Assembly (NCBI GenBank): GCA_017303805.1
Contig: JAFLBQ010000005.1
Coordinates: forward strand, 186,001 to 250,000
Direction of reading: 5' to 3'
Source of the DNA: Cytophagales bacterium
GTDB taxonomy: Bacteria > Bacteroidota > Bacteroidia > Cytophagales > Cyclobacteriaceae
DNA: 64,000 nt
The translations under genes were made by a program, and so were the position numbers. The notes beneath the pieces were generated by a model. It had not been told where the DNA came from. It did not search any database and worked only from the letters and a program-made list of their open reading frames with translations. Of the stretch, positions 42,533 to 51,771 are shown piece by piece (position 1 is the first letter of the stretch; each line of letters begins with the position of its first letter).

Positions 42533-44401
42533 ATGAAACTCAAGCACCTTTTGTTATTCGCCCTTGCTTTTACTTTAAGTGGTATAACCGGGGCTCAATC
42601 GTTTAACAACTTACCGGTAACTACGCAAAAGCCTCCGTTGCATGCCCGGCATTGGATGGCTATAACCGGAAAGCCATTGGCCGCCACGGCCGGGGCGCTG
42701 GTGTTTAGCAAAGGTGGCAACGCGGTAGATGCTTCGTGCGCCATGCTGGCGGCCACCTGCACTATGTTTGATGTGTTAAGTTGGGGAGGCGAAACGCAAG
42801 CGCTTATCTACAATCCTAAAACAAAAAAAGTAATCGCTATTAATGCTTTGGGGGTTGCGCCCACCGGGGCTACAGCCGATTTTTTCAAAAGCAAAGGCAT
42901 GAACTACCCGCCACAATACGGTCCGCTGGCCGCAGTAACTCCTGGCACTCCGGGTGGGTTAATGGTTATGCTGGCCGAGTATGGAACGATGAGTTTAAAA
43001 GATGTATTGGCACCGGCTATGCAATTGGCCGAAGGGTACCCCATTGAAGCACAAACGGCAAACAGCTTTGAACGCTCGAAAGAAACTTTAAAACAATGGC
43101 CGTACTCCAAAGCCGTTTTTCTTCCGCACCTGGGTGAAAAGCGTGAGGCACCCGAGGCCGGAGAAATTTTTGTGCAAAAAGATTTATTGGCTACACTCCA
43201 GAAGTTGGTAGAAACCGAACAACAGGCGTTGAAGAAAGGCAAATCCCGCAAGGAAGCTATTTATGCCGCCTACGACCGCTTTTACAAAGGCGATATTGCC
43301 AAAGAGATTGCACGCGGTACCCAGGAGCAAGGTGGTTTAATAACCGAAAAAGATTTAGCCAACTGGAAAGTAATTACCGAAGAACCATTGAGTGTAAACT
43401 ACAAAGGCATTGAAGTATATAAAATGCAACAATGGACCCAAGGCCCGGTAATGCTGCAAGCGTTGAATATGCTTGAGAATATTGATTTGAAAGCAATGGG
43501 ATTTAATTCGGCCCGGTACCTGCATACCCTTTACCAGGTAATGAACCTTACGTTTGCCGATCGCGATTTTTATTATGGCGATCCGTACTTTGCCCCGGAA
43601 GAACCTATAAAAGGCTTGCTCTCTAAAGAATATGCAAAGGAGCGGGTAAAAGCTATTAATTGGGAACGCAACGATACCAAAGCCGGCCCGGGCGATCCCT
43701 ATCCGTTTGAAGGCAAAACCAATCCCTACAAAGAGTACCTGAAGCAATGGTCGCAGGCGGCAAACACAACCTATACCTCACCACTCTCAGAAGATTATCT
43801 CAACCAGGTTTTTTTGGGTACCACTTCCGTGGAAGCGGCCGATAAAGAGGGTTGGGTGGTTTCTATTACACCCAGTGGCGGCTGGAACCCGGCCTGCCTT
43901 GCGGGTAAAACCGGAATTGGTCTTAGCCAACGCATGCAAAGTTTTGTTACTGATCCGAAAGAAAATCCTTTTAACGTGGTGGAGCCGGGCAAGCGGCCAC
44001 GCGTTACGTTAACACCAACGCTGGCCCTTAAGGATGGTAAACCATTTTTATCTTTTGCTGTGCAGGGGGGCGACACGCAAGATCAAAATCTGCTCCAGTT
44101 CTTTTTAAATGTGGTGGAGTTCGGAATGACAGTGCAAGAAGCTACGGAAGCTCCCAACATGAATACCGATCAGCTCTGGCTTTCGTTAGGGGGCGAAGAT
44201 CGCAAACCAAAATATGGCAACATGTTGCTGCACGACAGTACCCCGCCTTATGTGCGCAAAGCCTTGCAAGGAATGGGCTACAGGTTACGCTTTGACGACC
44301 GCACCAGCGGCCCGATTAATGCAATTTATTTTGATTGGCAGCATGGAAGCTTCTGGGGCGGATCGAGCAATCATGGCGAAGATTATGGGATAGGGTGGTG
44401 A
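42533..44401 (+). CDS. Gamma-glutamyltransferase family protein
   Basis: 622 residues. Signal peptide 1-21 (ends GAQ). The large subunit opens with AITGKPLAATAGALVFSKGG and NAVDAS, and continues to about residue 429. The predicted self-cleavage nucleophile is T430 in GTTSVEAADKEG; classical enzymes have TTHxxxxD, so the His is replaced by Ser here. The small subunit has PNMNTDQLW near the end and the C-terminal GSSNHGEDYG. These periplasmic enzymes cut gamma-glutamyl bonds, for example in glutathione; this branch is distant enough that the substrate may differ. Weak TACCTTTA at 42467 might be its -7. Confidence 0.85.
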   Translation: MKLKHLLLFALAFTLSGITGAQSFNNLPVTTQKPPLHARHWMAITGKPLAATAGALVFSKGGNAVDASCAMLAATCTMFDVLSWGGETQALIYNPKTKKVIAINALGVAPTGATADFFKSKGMNYPPQYGPLAAVTPGTPGGLMVMLAEYGTMSLKDVLAPAMQLAEGYPIEAQTANSFERSKETLKQWPYSKAVFLPHLGEKREAPEAGEIFVQKDLLATLQKLVETEQQALKKGKSRKEAIYAAYDRFYKGDIAKEIARGTQEQGGLITEKDLANWKVITEEPLSVNYKGIEVYKMQQWTQGPVMLQALNMLENIDLKAMGFNSARYLHTLYQVMNLTFADRDFYYGDPYFAPEEPIKGLLSKEYAKERVKAINWERNDTKAGPGDPYPFEGKTNPYKEYLKQWSQAANTTYTSPLSEDYLNQVFLGTTSVEAADKEGWVVSITPSGGWNPACLAGKTGIGLSQRMQSFVTDPKENPFNVVEPGKRPRVTLTPTLALKDGKPFLSFAVQGGDTQDQNLLQFFLNVVEFGMTVQEATEAPNMNTDQLWLSLGGEDRKPKYGNMLLHDSTPPYVRKALQGMGYRLRFDDRTSGPINAIYFDWQHGSFWGGSSNHGEDYGIGW

Positions 44402-44571
44402 TGAGTTGTTGGTAAGCGGTGATCGGTATTCAGTAATCCGTAGATGGTAAACTGTAGCCGGTATTCAGTAAGTGGTAAATCGGTGATCAGTTTTTGGTAA
44501 TCAGTAATCGGAAATCAGTATTCAGTAAGGCATAACCAGTAACTAAAGACCAGAAGCCAGCGACCAGTTAC
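44402..44571. repeat. Degenerate short tandem repeats (GGTAATCAGTAATCGG type)
   Basis: The 170 bases after the gamma-glutamyltransferase gene are made of diverged words such as GGTATTCAGTAA, CGGTGATCAGT, GGTAATCAGTAATCGG and AAATCAGTATTCAGTAA. There is no open reading frame and no fixed period. It looks like a decayed satellite between two convergent genes. Confidence 0.7.
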
Positions 44572-44979
44572 CTACACACTAATACTCATTATACTCTCAT
44601 GCGAAAGCGGCTTGTTAACATACTGCTTTACGTTAAGGTATTTTTTGGATTTGTTAAAGTCTTGCGGGTTAATAGATGAGGTAAGCATTACAATCTTACA
44701 TTTCTTTTTAACCAACGCTCCGAATTTTTCGAACTCGTCCAAAAACTGAAAGCCATCCATCAGCGGCATGTCAATGTCCAGGAAAATCAAATCGGGCAAC
44801 ACCTTATCGGCTACTTCCAGTTTTTCTACGTTGCGCAAAAATTCAATGGCGCTCTTGGCCCCGGTGTGTGTGTAAATATGCTTGGTAATGGCAGCCGCTT
44901 CAATCATTTTTTGATTGATCAGATTATCAATCTCATTATCGTCAATGAGCATTACAATGCGGTATTTCGGTTCGGCCAT
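44572..44979 (-). CDS. Single-domain response regulator
   Basis: 135 residues from ATG 44979 (MAEPKYRIVMLIDDNEIDNL); a TTG 18 codons upstream gives an unlikely extension. It is a receiver domain only: acidic pair in IDDNEID, phospho-acceptor Asp in LIFLDIDMPLMDG (about 56), Thr in VMLTSS and Lys in YVNKPL. No output domain. Such proteins relay phosphate or bind partners. It follows the ALDH gene by 60 bases. Its partner kinase is not in the immediate neighbourhood. Confidence 0.88.
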   Translation of the reverse strand: MAEPKYRIVMLIDDNEIDNLINQKMIEAAAITKHIYTHTGAKSAIEFLRNVEKLEVADKVLPDLIFLDIDMPLMDGFQFLDEFEKFGALVKKKCKIVMLTSSINPQDFNKSKKYLNVKQYVNKPLSHESIMSISV

Positions 44980-45039
44980 AAGGGATTGCAAGTGAGTGAT
45001 CTTAAAGATAGCTTTAAAAGCACTTTTTTGCAACCAAAA

Positions 45040-46581
45040 CTATAAATCAAACTTAATGCCTTGTGCAAGCGGTAACGAACTCCCGAAATTAATGGTGTTG
45101 GTTTGTCTGCGCATGTAAACTTTCCACGCATCCGAGCCCGACTCGCGGCCACCACCGGTTTCTTTTTCGCCACCAAAGGCGCCTCCAATTTCGGCACCCG
45201 ATGTGCCAATGTTTACGTTGGCAATACCACAATCCGAACCTGCATGCGATAAGAATTGCTCCATCTCCTGCAACTGGCTTGTCATCAAAGCAGACGAAAG
45301 GCCCTGCTTTACTCCATTTTGGTAAGCGATCGCTTCGTCCAGTGTCTTATATTTAATAAGGTATAAAATGGGCGCAAATGTTTCGTGCTGCACAATGTTA
45401 TACTGATTTTTAACTTCGGCAATAGCCGGTTTTACATAACAGCCCGATTCAAAGCCTTTGCCTTTTAGTACGTCACCGCCAACCACAAACTTTCCGCCTT
45501 GCTGCTTTACTTGTTGCAAGGCGTGGCGGTAAGCTTTTACGGCCTGGGTATCTATTAACGGCCCCACATGGTTGGCCTGGTCCAGCGGGTTACCAATGCG
45601 CAGTTGCTTGTAGGCTTGTTTCAGTTTTTCCTTTACGGACTCGTACACACTTTCGTGGATGATTAGCCTGCGGGTGGTGGTGCAACGCTGACCAGCCGTA
45701 CCAACGGCTCCAAACAACGCACCCCGAATGGCCATCTCCAGGTTTGCATGTTGCGAAATAATGATGGCATTGTTGCCACCCAATTCCAGCAAGGCTCGCC
45801 CTAAGCGCTCGGCCACCGTTTTGCCCACTGCTTTACCCATGCGTGTGCTGCCGGTTGCCGATACCATGGGTATTTGTTCGTGTGCCGATAAAAGTTGCCC
45901 GATTTTATAGTCACCATTTACAATGCAACTAACGCCTTCAGGTACCCCATTTTTTTTAAAGACCCGACTTACAATTTGCTGGCATGCAATGCCGCACAGC
46001 GGAGTTTTCTCAGAGGGTTTCCAAATACACGTATCGCCACATACCCAGGCCAACATAGAATTCCACGCCCAAACGGCTACCGGAAAATTGAAGGCCGAAA
46101 TAATACCCACTACACCCAACGGATGGTATTGTTCATACATTCTGTGTTGTGGTCTTTCGGAATGCATGGTTAACCCATGCAATTGCCTTGAAAGGCCTAC
46201 CGCAAAATCGCAGATGTCGATCATCTCTTGCACCTCGCCCAACCCTTCCTGGTACGATTTGCCCATTTCATACGAAACCAATTTGCCCAGGGGTTCTTTA
46301 TTCTTTCGCAAAGCCTCACCAATCTGGCGAACAATTTCGCCCCGTTTGGGTGCGGGCACCAGGCGCCACTCCACAAAAGCCTTATAAGCTTGTTGCACTA
46401 CTTTTTCAAAGGCTGCTTCATCGGTTGCTTGCACCCGGCCAATTATTTTGCCATCAACGGGCGAGTAGGAGAGAATGGATTTGCCCGAAGAACGTAGCCA
46501 CCTTTGGCCGGTAGCAGTTCCGGGGTTTGACTTTTTTATTCCAAGTTTTGAAAGCGCCTCTGCAATGCCAAAGTTTTTCAT
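45040..46581 (-). CDS. Aldehyde dehydrogenase, ALDH7 (antiquitin-like) family
   Basis: 513 residues from ATG 46581 (MKNFGIAEALSKLGI), chosen over an ATG 16 codons upstream that lies inside the end of the HtrA gene. NAD-binding region and catalytic Glu in ELGGNNAII; catalytic Cys in GTAGQRCTTTRR. The N terminus SYSPVDGKIIGRV and the C terminus GGEKETGGGRESGSDAWKVY are those of ALDH7 enzymes, which oxidise alpha-aminoadipic semialdehyde (piperideine-6-carboxylate) in lysine breakdown. The substrate is inferred from the family. It follows htrA by 31 bases. Confidence 0.87.
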   Translation of the reverse strand: MKNFGIAEALSKLGIKKSNPGTATGQRWLRSSGKSILSYSPVDGKIIGRVQATDEAAFEKVVQQAYKAFVEWRLVPAPKRGEIVRQIGEALRKNKEPLGKLVSYEMGKSYQEGLGEVQEMIDICDFAVGLSRQLHGLTMHSERPQHRMYEQYHPLGVVGIISAFNFPVAVWAWNSMLAWVCGDTCIWKPSEKTPLCGIACQQIVSRVFKKNGVPEGVSCIVNGDYKIGQLLSAHEQIPMVSATGSTRMGKAVGKTVAERLGRALLELGGNNAIIISQHANLEMAIRGALFGAVGTAGQRCTTTRRLIIHESVYESVKEKLKQAYKQLRIGNPLDQANHVGPLIDTQAVKAYRHALQQVKQQGGKFVVGGDVLKGKGFESGCYVKPAIAEVKNQYNIVQHETFAPILYLIKYKTLDEAIAYQNGVKQGLSSALMTSQLQEMEQFLSHAGSDCGIANVNIGTSGAEIGGAFGGEKETGGGRESGSDAWKVYMRRQTNTINFGSSLPLAQGIKFDL

Positions 46582-46612
46582 AAAGTAAAAGTGAGTTGTA
46601 AAACTAAGAAGT

Positions 46613-48040
46613 TTACCACTCCATCCCAATCACTTGCTTTTCGCCTGCAGCGTTTAAGCCTTCCACCAATACCCCGCCTCTCTTCATTTCAAGAGCGCGG
46701 TTCAGGTCTTTCACATTGTCGATGGGTACTTTATCCAGATGTGTAATTATAAAGTTTTCCGGCACGTTAGCCTGCTTCCACCGGCCGGCCGTAATTTTTT
46801 TTACCTGCACTCCGCCATCCAAATTAAGTTCAGTCAACTTAGCGTAGGGTATATCTTCAAAGTAGGCACCCTCCAGTTCGTAGTGTACCGGTTTTTGTTG
46901 AACGGCATCAGAGCCTTGCGGATTTTTTAAGCGGGCCAGCACTTCGTTTTGCTGCTGCTTGCGCACGTAAGTTACCTGCACACTTTGCCCGGGCCTTTTG
47001 CGGGCCACCCATTCCTGCAGCTCCGATACCGAGGCCACCGCGTGGGCATCGATGGCGGTTATCACATCGCCCTTTTCAATGCCTGCCGCTTCGGCCGCGC
47101 TGCCTTTGTTAACATGGCTTACATACACCCCTTGCGCCAGGTTTAAGTTGCGGTACTCTGCCAGATCGGGTGTTACATTACTTATCTGTACACCCAACAG
47201 TCCGCGCTGTACAGTTCCAAACTCCAGCAAATCATCCATTACCTTTTTAACCAGGTTTATGGGTATAGCGAATGAGTACCCATCGTACCCTCCGGTAGAA
47301 GTGGCAATGGCAGAATTTATTCCTATTAGTTCGCCTTTAAGATTTACAAGTGCTCCACCGCTGTTGCCGGGGTTTACGGCCGCATCGGTTTGGATAAAAG
47401 ATTCTACTTGTAAGTTGTTGCGATCGCCCAAGATCCCAATGTTGCGGGCCCGCGCACTAATTATACCCGCGGTTACGGTAGAGTTGAGATTGAATGGGTT
47501 GCCAATAGCCAGCACCCACTCGCCTGTCGTAATTGCATCGGAGTTGCCATAATGAGCAAACGGCAAATGTTGCGCTTTAATTTTTAATAGCGCCAGGTCG
47601 GTGCTGGGGTCTTGTCCAACCAACTTTGCAAAGTAGCGCTGGTTGTTATGCAATACTACTTCAATAGAGTTGGCATCTTCTATTACATGATGATTCGTAA
47701 CAATGTAGCCATCATCCGAAATAATCACTCCCGAACCAGATGATTTGGCCTGCGGATTAAAATAATGTTCTAATGCATTAAGACTGAATTTACCGCCCCC
47801 ATAAATGGTGCTGATGTGCACCACCGCTGGGGTGATTAATTTAGCGGCAGGTTCAAAATGAATGGGTTGAAGCACAACTGCTGAGTCGCGAACATAGTTT
47901 GCAAGCTTTAATTTTTGCCGTTCTTCAATCGAGTTGTAAGCCGGCCCGGAATCGTAAAAATTTAAAGTAACAATAGATCCGATAACCGCTCCGATAAAGG
48001 CTGCACAGGCTACCAGCAGAATTAATAACGAACGCTTCAT
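46613..48040 (-). CDS. HtrA/DegP-family periplasmic serine protease
   Basis: 475 residues from ATG 48040 (MKRSLLILLVACAAFIGAVI). An uncleaved or cleaved signal helix is followed by the trypsin-like domain with the triad His in IVTNHHVIED, Asp in DPSTDLALLK and Ser in NPGNSGGALV. A first PDZ domain follows (about 275-370: LLGVQISNVTPDLAEYRNLN); a second partial PDZ-like region ends the protein (ITHLDKVPIDNVKDLNRALE). It degrades or refolds damaged envelope proteins. The ALDH gene follows after 31 bases. It reads toward ALDH, not toward Hsp20. Confidence 0.92.
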   Translation of the reverse strand: MKRSLLILLVACAAFIGAVIGSIVTLNFYDSGPAYNSIEERQKLKLANYVRDSAVVLQPIHFEPAAKLITPAVVHISTIYGGGKFSLNALEHYFNPQAKSSGSGVIISDDGYIVTNHHVIEDANSIEVVLHNNQRYFAKLVGQDPSTDLALLKIKAQHLPFAHYGNSDAITTGEWVLAIGNPFNLNSTVTAGIISARARNIGILGDRNNLQVESFIQTDAAVNPGNSGGALVNLKGELIGINSAIATSTGGYDGYSFAIPINLVKKVMDDLLEFGTVQRGLLGVQISNVTPDLAEYRNLNLAQGVYVSHVNKGSAAEAAGIEKGDVITAIDAHAVASVSELQEWVARKRPGQSVQVTYVRKQQQNEVLARLKNPQGSDAVQQKPVHYELEGAYFEDIPYAKLTELNLDGGVQVKKITAGRWKQANVPENFIITHLDKVPIDNVKDLNRALEMKRGGVLVEGLNAAGEKQVIGMEW

Positions 48041-48121
48041 ATCACTCTCTTTACAGGTAAGGTACGGCTTCTGGTACAAAGTGAATAACACCCTTTAATT
48101 TTTTTTACAAGCAAGGAGGCA

Positions 48122-48155
48122 ATAAAAAAAGGCACCCAGCTTATGCCGGGCGCCC
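48122..48155 (-). terminator. Rho-independent terminator of hsp20
   Basis: On the minus strand GGCGCCCGGC pairs with GCTGGGTGCC across the loop ATAA, followed by seven T. It lies 26 bases beyond the hsp20 stop. Confidence 0.85.
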
Positions 48156-48180
48156 GCTACCTAAACCTAACCCACTTCTC

Positions 48181-48609
48181 TTAGCTCACTTTAATGGTTT
48201 GCTTCAAGGCTTTCTTTTCGTCTTTCGGAATTGTTAATTCCAGAATTCCATTGTTGTACTTCGCGTTAATCCGTGTAGCATCTACATTTTCAGGAAGTGT
48301 AAACGAGCGGCTAAACGAACCATAATGTGTTTCGATGGCATGAAAGTTTTTCTCTTTCTTCTCGTTCTGGAATTTACGCTCACCGCTTACAGTCAGAAAA
48401 TTGTCGTTAACTTCAATGTTGAAGTCTTCTTTGGTTAATCCGGGTACGGCCAGGTGAACTTCGTAGGCAGTAGGGGTTTCAACCACATCGGTTTTGGGTA
48501 CAAAGGTGGAGCCTCCGGCACGGGTGATGGAGTCGTTAAAGAAGCGATCTACCAAAGCACTGAAAGAGGTAGGCACAAAGTCGTTGGTGTTATACCGAAT
48601 GATGTTCAT
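48181..48609 (-). CDS. Small heat-shock protein, Hsp20/alpha-crystallin
   Basis: 142 residues, usual length. The alpha-crystallin domain spans about 38-142 (VETPTAYEVHLAVPGLTKED, NIEVNDNFLTVSGER) with the family motif NGILELTIPK near residue 123, and ends KQTIKVS. The N-terminal segment contains SALVDRFFNDS. It is an ATP-independent holdase. Single gene with its own terminator; the 174-base gap upstream shows AT-rich sequence (ATTTTGAAACACATGTT) but no clean promoter. Confidence 0.93.
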   Translation of the reverse strand: MNIIRYNTNDFVPTSFSALVDRFFNDSITRAGGSTFVPKTDVVETPTAYEVHLAVPGLTKEDFNIEVNDNFLTVSGERKFQNEKKEKNFHAIETHYGSFSRSFTLPENVDATRINAKYNNGILELTIPKDEKKALKQTIKVS

Positions 48610-48783
48610 AGTATTTAAATTTTTTAAGGTTTAACATGTGTTTCAAAATCACATGAACCTACCCTGTGAAAAATGTGCCGCGGCATTTTGGAGCGATTTT
48701 TCAAGACTTTTTGTCTTTATTTTCATTGTTAAAGCATAATATTCGGCCATTATGACCTGATACTTTGTAAAAATGCTTGGTGT

Positions 48784-50520
48784 TTAGATCCGGGCCTGAT
48801 AGGTGTAGAGCTGATAATAGCGCCCGTTATGAGCGATCAACTCATCGTGGGTACCCCGTTCGGCAATGGCCCCGGCTTCAATTACCAGAATTTGCGTAGC
48901 CTGGCGAATGGTGCTAAGGCGGTGTGCAATTACAAACGTAGTGCGGCCTTCCATCAGGGTTTTTAAACTTTCCTGTATAAAGCTTTCGCTTTCGGTATCG
49001 AGATTGGACGTAGCCTCATCTAAAATTAAAACCCGCGGATTGGCAAGAATAGCCCGCGCAATAGCAATGCGTTGGCGTTGCCCGCCCGAAAGTTTTACGC
49101 CCCGCTCGCCAATTACCGTGTCCAACCCTTTTTCGAACCGATCGGTAAACTCATTTACGAACGCGGCTTTTACAGCTTGCTGCACGTCTGCTTCGGTGGC
49201 ATCGGGTCGTGGAAATAAAATGTTTTCACGAATGGTTCCCTCGAAAAGAAAGTCATCTTGTAACACCACCCCCAGTTGACTGCGGTAACTGGTGAGCGAA
49301 ATTTTGGAAAGATCTTGCCCGTCTAAAGTAATTGTGCCGCTATCCGGATTTAAAAATGTGGCCACTAATCCGGCAATGGTTGTTTTACCCGATCCGGATG
49401 TACCCACCAGGGCGGTTACACTTCCGGCCGCGGCCGAAAATGAAATGTTTTTTAGTACCGGCTTACCTTCTTCGTAGGCAAACGAGACATCTTTAAACTC
49501 AAAGTGGCCGTTAATTTTTTCTACCTGCACTGTACGAACGGTTCCATCATCTTCAACGGGCAGGTTCATCAACTCTTCGGTGCGATCCAAGCCTGCAAAA
49601 GCCTCGGTTAATTGACTACCGATGTTGCTCATTTGCACAATGGGCGCAATCATAAACACCATAAACATGGTAAACTGCAGAAAGTCTCCGGCACTTAATT
49701 CAAAGTAACCGCTTAAGCCCATAATGCCTACGCTGGCCAGGCCTACCAGAAAGGTACCGGAACTGGTAACAAAACTGGTACTGGTTAAACTCTTCTTTAT
49801 GTTCTTAAAAAGTTGTTCCACGCCCGCTTCAAAAACTTTTATTTCTTGAGGCTCGGCATTAAAACCTTTTATTACCCGAATGCCATTCAAGGTCTCGGTA
49901 AGTCTTCCGGTAACATCGGCTGTAATTTTGCCGCGTTCGCGAAACACAGGCCTTATTATTGAAAATGCTTTCAGCGTAATTATCCCAAACACCGACATGG
50001 GCAGCACTACAAAAAGCGTCATCCATGGATTGATGTAGATGAGAAAGCCAACGGAAAGTAATGCGGTAAGCACACCGCCTACTAATTGCACCAGGCCGGT
50101 GCCCACCAGGTTGCGTACGCCTTCCACATCATTCATTACGCGCGAGACCAATGCGCCTGATTTTTGATTATCGAAAAATCGGGTGGGCAAGCGCAGCAAA
50201 TGTTTTTGCACCTTGGCACGCAATACCGAAATCAAGTGCTGGGCTTCTACGCTTAGAATAATAGTAAGAACATACGAGGTAACGGCCTGAATGAGGATGG
50301 CAACGGTAAGAACGGCCAGCAACCAGGGTAATTTGTCCATTTGGCGGCTTACCAGAATGTCGTCCATAAAAGGTTTAGTAGCCCACGGGGGTACCAGCCC
50401 GGCTGCCCGGCTAATGAGTATCAAAAGCAGCCCGATAAAAATTAGTTTTTTGCGGGGCCAGATAATGGTTTTAAAAACGGTGCGTAGCGAAACTCGGGCT
50501 TTTGGTTTTTGTGGTTGCAT
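48784..50520 (-). CDS. ABC exporter, fused membrane and ATPase domains (MsbA-like)
   Basis: 578 residues. Type-1 exporter membrane domain with six helices (about 25-320). ATPase domain: Walker A GTSGSGKTTIAG (about 372-383), Q-loop VLQDDFLFEGTIRENILF, signature LSGGQRQRIAIARAIL (about 476), Walker B VLILDEATSNLDTESES and H-loop IAHRLSTI. It works as a dimer, most often flipping lipid or exporting a drug; the family placement nearest MsbA is by look only. Upstream is tRNA-Asn on the same strand, separated by the tRNA terminator. Confidence 0.9.
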   Translation of the reverse strand: MQPQKPKARVSLRTVFKTIIWPRKKLIFIGLLLILISRAAGLVPPWATKPFMDDILVSRQMDKLPWLLAVLTVAILIQAVTSYVLTIILSVEAQHLISVLRAKVQKHLLRLPTRFFDNQKSGALVSRVMNDVEGVRNLVGTGLVQLVGGVLTALLSVGFLIYINPWMTLFVVLPMSVFGIITLKAFSIIRPVFRERGKITADVTGRLTETLNGIRVIKGFNAEPQEIKVFEAGVEQLFKNIKKSLTSTSFVTSSGTFLVGLASVGIMGLSGYFELSAGDFLQFTMFMVFMIAPIVQMSNIGSQLTEAFAGLDRTEELMNLPVEDDGTVRTVQVEKINGHFEFKDVSFAYEEGKPVLKNISFSAAAGSVTALVGTSGSGKTTIAGLVATFLNPDSGTITLDGQDLSKISLTSYRSQLGVVLQDDFLFEGTIRENILFPRPDATEADVQQAVKAAFVNEFTDRFEKGLDTVIGERGVKLSGGQRQRIAIARAILANPRVLILDEATSNLDTESESFIQESLKTLMEGRTTFVIAHRLSTIRQATQILVIEAGAIAERGTHDELIAHNGRYYQLYTYQARI

Positions 50521-50592
50521 AGGGTTGGACTAAAAAAGTAAAGACGAACCTAACAACCGAATATTTCAATAGGCGGTTCATTTGCCCTTAAA

Positions 50593-50626
50593 TAAAAAGA
50601 GTCGCACAATTCGCTGTACGACTCTT
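50593..50626 (-). terminator. Terminator of tRNA-Asn
   Basis: On the minus strand AAGAGTCGTACA pairs with TGTGCGACTCTT (one mismatch), followed by T residues. It begins about 8 bases after the tRNA 3' end. Confidence 0.8.
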
Positions 50627-50633
50627 GGATTAG

Positions 50634-50707
50634 CTCCTCCTCTTGGGCTTGAACCAAGGACCCCCTGATTAACAGTCAGGTGCTCTAACCAGCTGAGCTA
50701 AGGAGGA
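50634..50707 (-). tRNA. tRNA-Asn (anticodon GTT)
   Basis: 74 bases. Acceptor TCCTCCT pairs perfectly with AGGAGGA; discriminator G, as usual for tRNA-Asn. D arm with GCTCAGCTGGTTAGAGC; anticodon loop CTGTTAA gives anticodon GTT; T arm TTGGTTCAAGCCCAA. CCA is not encoded. Followed by a strong terminator. Confidence 0.96.
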
Positions 50708-50785
50708 ATATTAAAATTTGGGAGTGCAATAATACTGGATTGACCTCCAATTATCCAAATCAGCAAAAATTTTTTGCCCAAAACC

Positions 50786-50815
50786 TTTGCCGCTACAGAA
50801 CGTACACTAACTTTG
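50786..50815 (+). promoter_or_regulatory. Promoter of the membrane protein-regulator pair
   Basis: TTTG at 50786-50789, an 18-base spacer and TAACTTTG at 50808-50815. This is an almost perfect Bacteroidota promoter (TTTG-N19-TAnnTTTG). The start codon at 50835 follows, and the palindrome at 50820-50833 would lie over the expected start of transcription. Confidence 0.65.
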
Positions 50816-50819
50816 ATTT

Positions 50820-50833
50820 TAAAAGTACTTTTA
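50820..50833. promoter_or_regulatory. Palindrome TAAAAGTACTTTTA, candidate operator
   Basis: A perfect 14-base palindrome with core AAAGTACTTT starting six bases after the -7 element. The same core with the same spacing precedes creD (51786-51795). The encoded winged-helix regulator is the obvious candidate to bind both. Confidence 0.55.
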
Positions 50834-50834
50834 T

Positions 50835-51458
50835 ATGAGCCAAAACGAAGCCTACCAGAAAGACCTTGAGTCCATACGCCAACTGATGGAGCGGTCGGTA
50901 AAGTTTTTATCCCTTAGCGGATTATCGGGTATTTTGGCCGGTGTGTATGCCTTGGTGGGCGCGGGGGTAGCGTATTATATGGTGCAGTATCCACTTTCGC
51001 CTTTTAGCTATCGCCAGCAATCGGTGCGCGAGTGGGATGTTGTAATTCAACTGCTGGTTATTGCTGTTGTAGTTTTGGCGCTTTCGCTGATTACCGGGTA
51101 TGTGATGGCCAGCACCAAGGCCAGGAAGTTGGGCGTGCAGGTTTGGAATAGTACCAGCAAAAGATTGGTAGTAAACTTAGCGGTGCCTTTGGTTACAGGC
51201 GCGCTTTTTATTTTGATTTTACTATGGAACGAACACTATGGTGTAGCGGCACCGGCTTGCCTCATATTTTATGGGTTAGCTTTGCTAAATGCCAGTGCCC
51301 ACTTGTTTGATGAGATCCGCTATTTGGGCTATTGCGAAATTGTGGTAGGCCTGGTGAGTGCCCTGTTGCCTGGATACGGTTTGTTTTTTTGGGCCACAGG
51401 CTTTGGGCTGCTGCATATTGTGTACGGTGCCCTTATGTTTAAGAAATACGACCGATGA
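50835..51458 (+). CDS. Hypothetical membrane protein upstream of the CreD regulator
   Basis: 207 residues. The N terminus is soluble (SQNEAYQKDLESIRQLMERS); six hydrophobic helices follow at about 26-50, 70-94, 112-133, 137-155, 159-175 and 177-200. No catalytic motif is visible. The protein stops inside the start of the winged-helix regulator gene (ATGA overlap), so the two are translated together. Genes of this type next to a MarR-like regulator and creD recur in Bacteroidota as far as I remember, which supports a functional group; the role is unknown. Confidence 0.8.
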   Translation: MSQNEAYQKDLESIRQLMERSVKFLSLSGLSGILAGVYALVGAGVAYYMVQYPLSPFSYRQQSVREWDVVIQLLVIAVVVLALSLITGYVMASTKARKLGVQVWNSTSKRLVVNLAVPLVTGALFILILLWNEHYGVAAPACLIFYGLALLNASAHLFDEIRYLGYCEIVVGLVSALLPGYGLFFWATGFGLLHIVYGALMFKKYDR

Positions 51459-51757
51459 AGAACCCATTCGATAGCCTCGATAAAATTCTGGAACACCGGT
51501 TGCGCTTACAAATTGTATCGGTGTTGGTGGCTAATGATTCGTATGATTTTAATGCATTAAAAGAATTGCTGGATGCCACCGATGGCAACCTGGCCACCCA
51601 CCTGAAAGCGCTTGAACGCGAGAAGTATATTTCAGTAAGCAAATCGTTTGTTGAGCGCAAACCCAATACACGCTATAAGATTACCGAGCGCGGGCGCACT
51701 GCTTTCAAAAAACATCTCGAAGCGATGGAAGAACTAATCAAACAACAGCGGAGGTAA
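51455..51757 (+). CDS. Winged-helix transcriptional regulator
   Basis: 100 residues. The single domain has HRLRLQIVSVLVANDSYDFN, then recognition helix GNLATHLKALEREKYISVSK and the wing ERKPNTRYKITERGRTAFKK. This is the small MarR/PadR-like HTH of about 100 residues found before creD in Bacteroidota. Its ATGA start overlaps the membrane protein stop. It is followed by creD after 53 bases containing a second promoter with the shared palindrome. I infer that it represses both promoters. Confidence 0.87.
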   Translation: MKNPFDSLDKILEHRLRLQIVSVLVANDSYDFNALKELLDATDGNLATHLKALEREKYISVSKSFVERKPNTRYKITERGRTAFKKHLEAMEELIKQQRR

Positions 51758-51771
51758 AAAATTTTACTATA

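Noticed and set aside
46998-47552. 184-codon open frame on the plus strand
   Set aside because: Opposite the HtrA protease domain, whose catalytic triad is clear. The plus frame is Ser/Pro/Ala-rich without structure.
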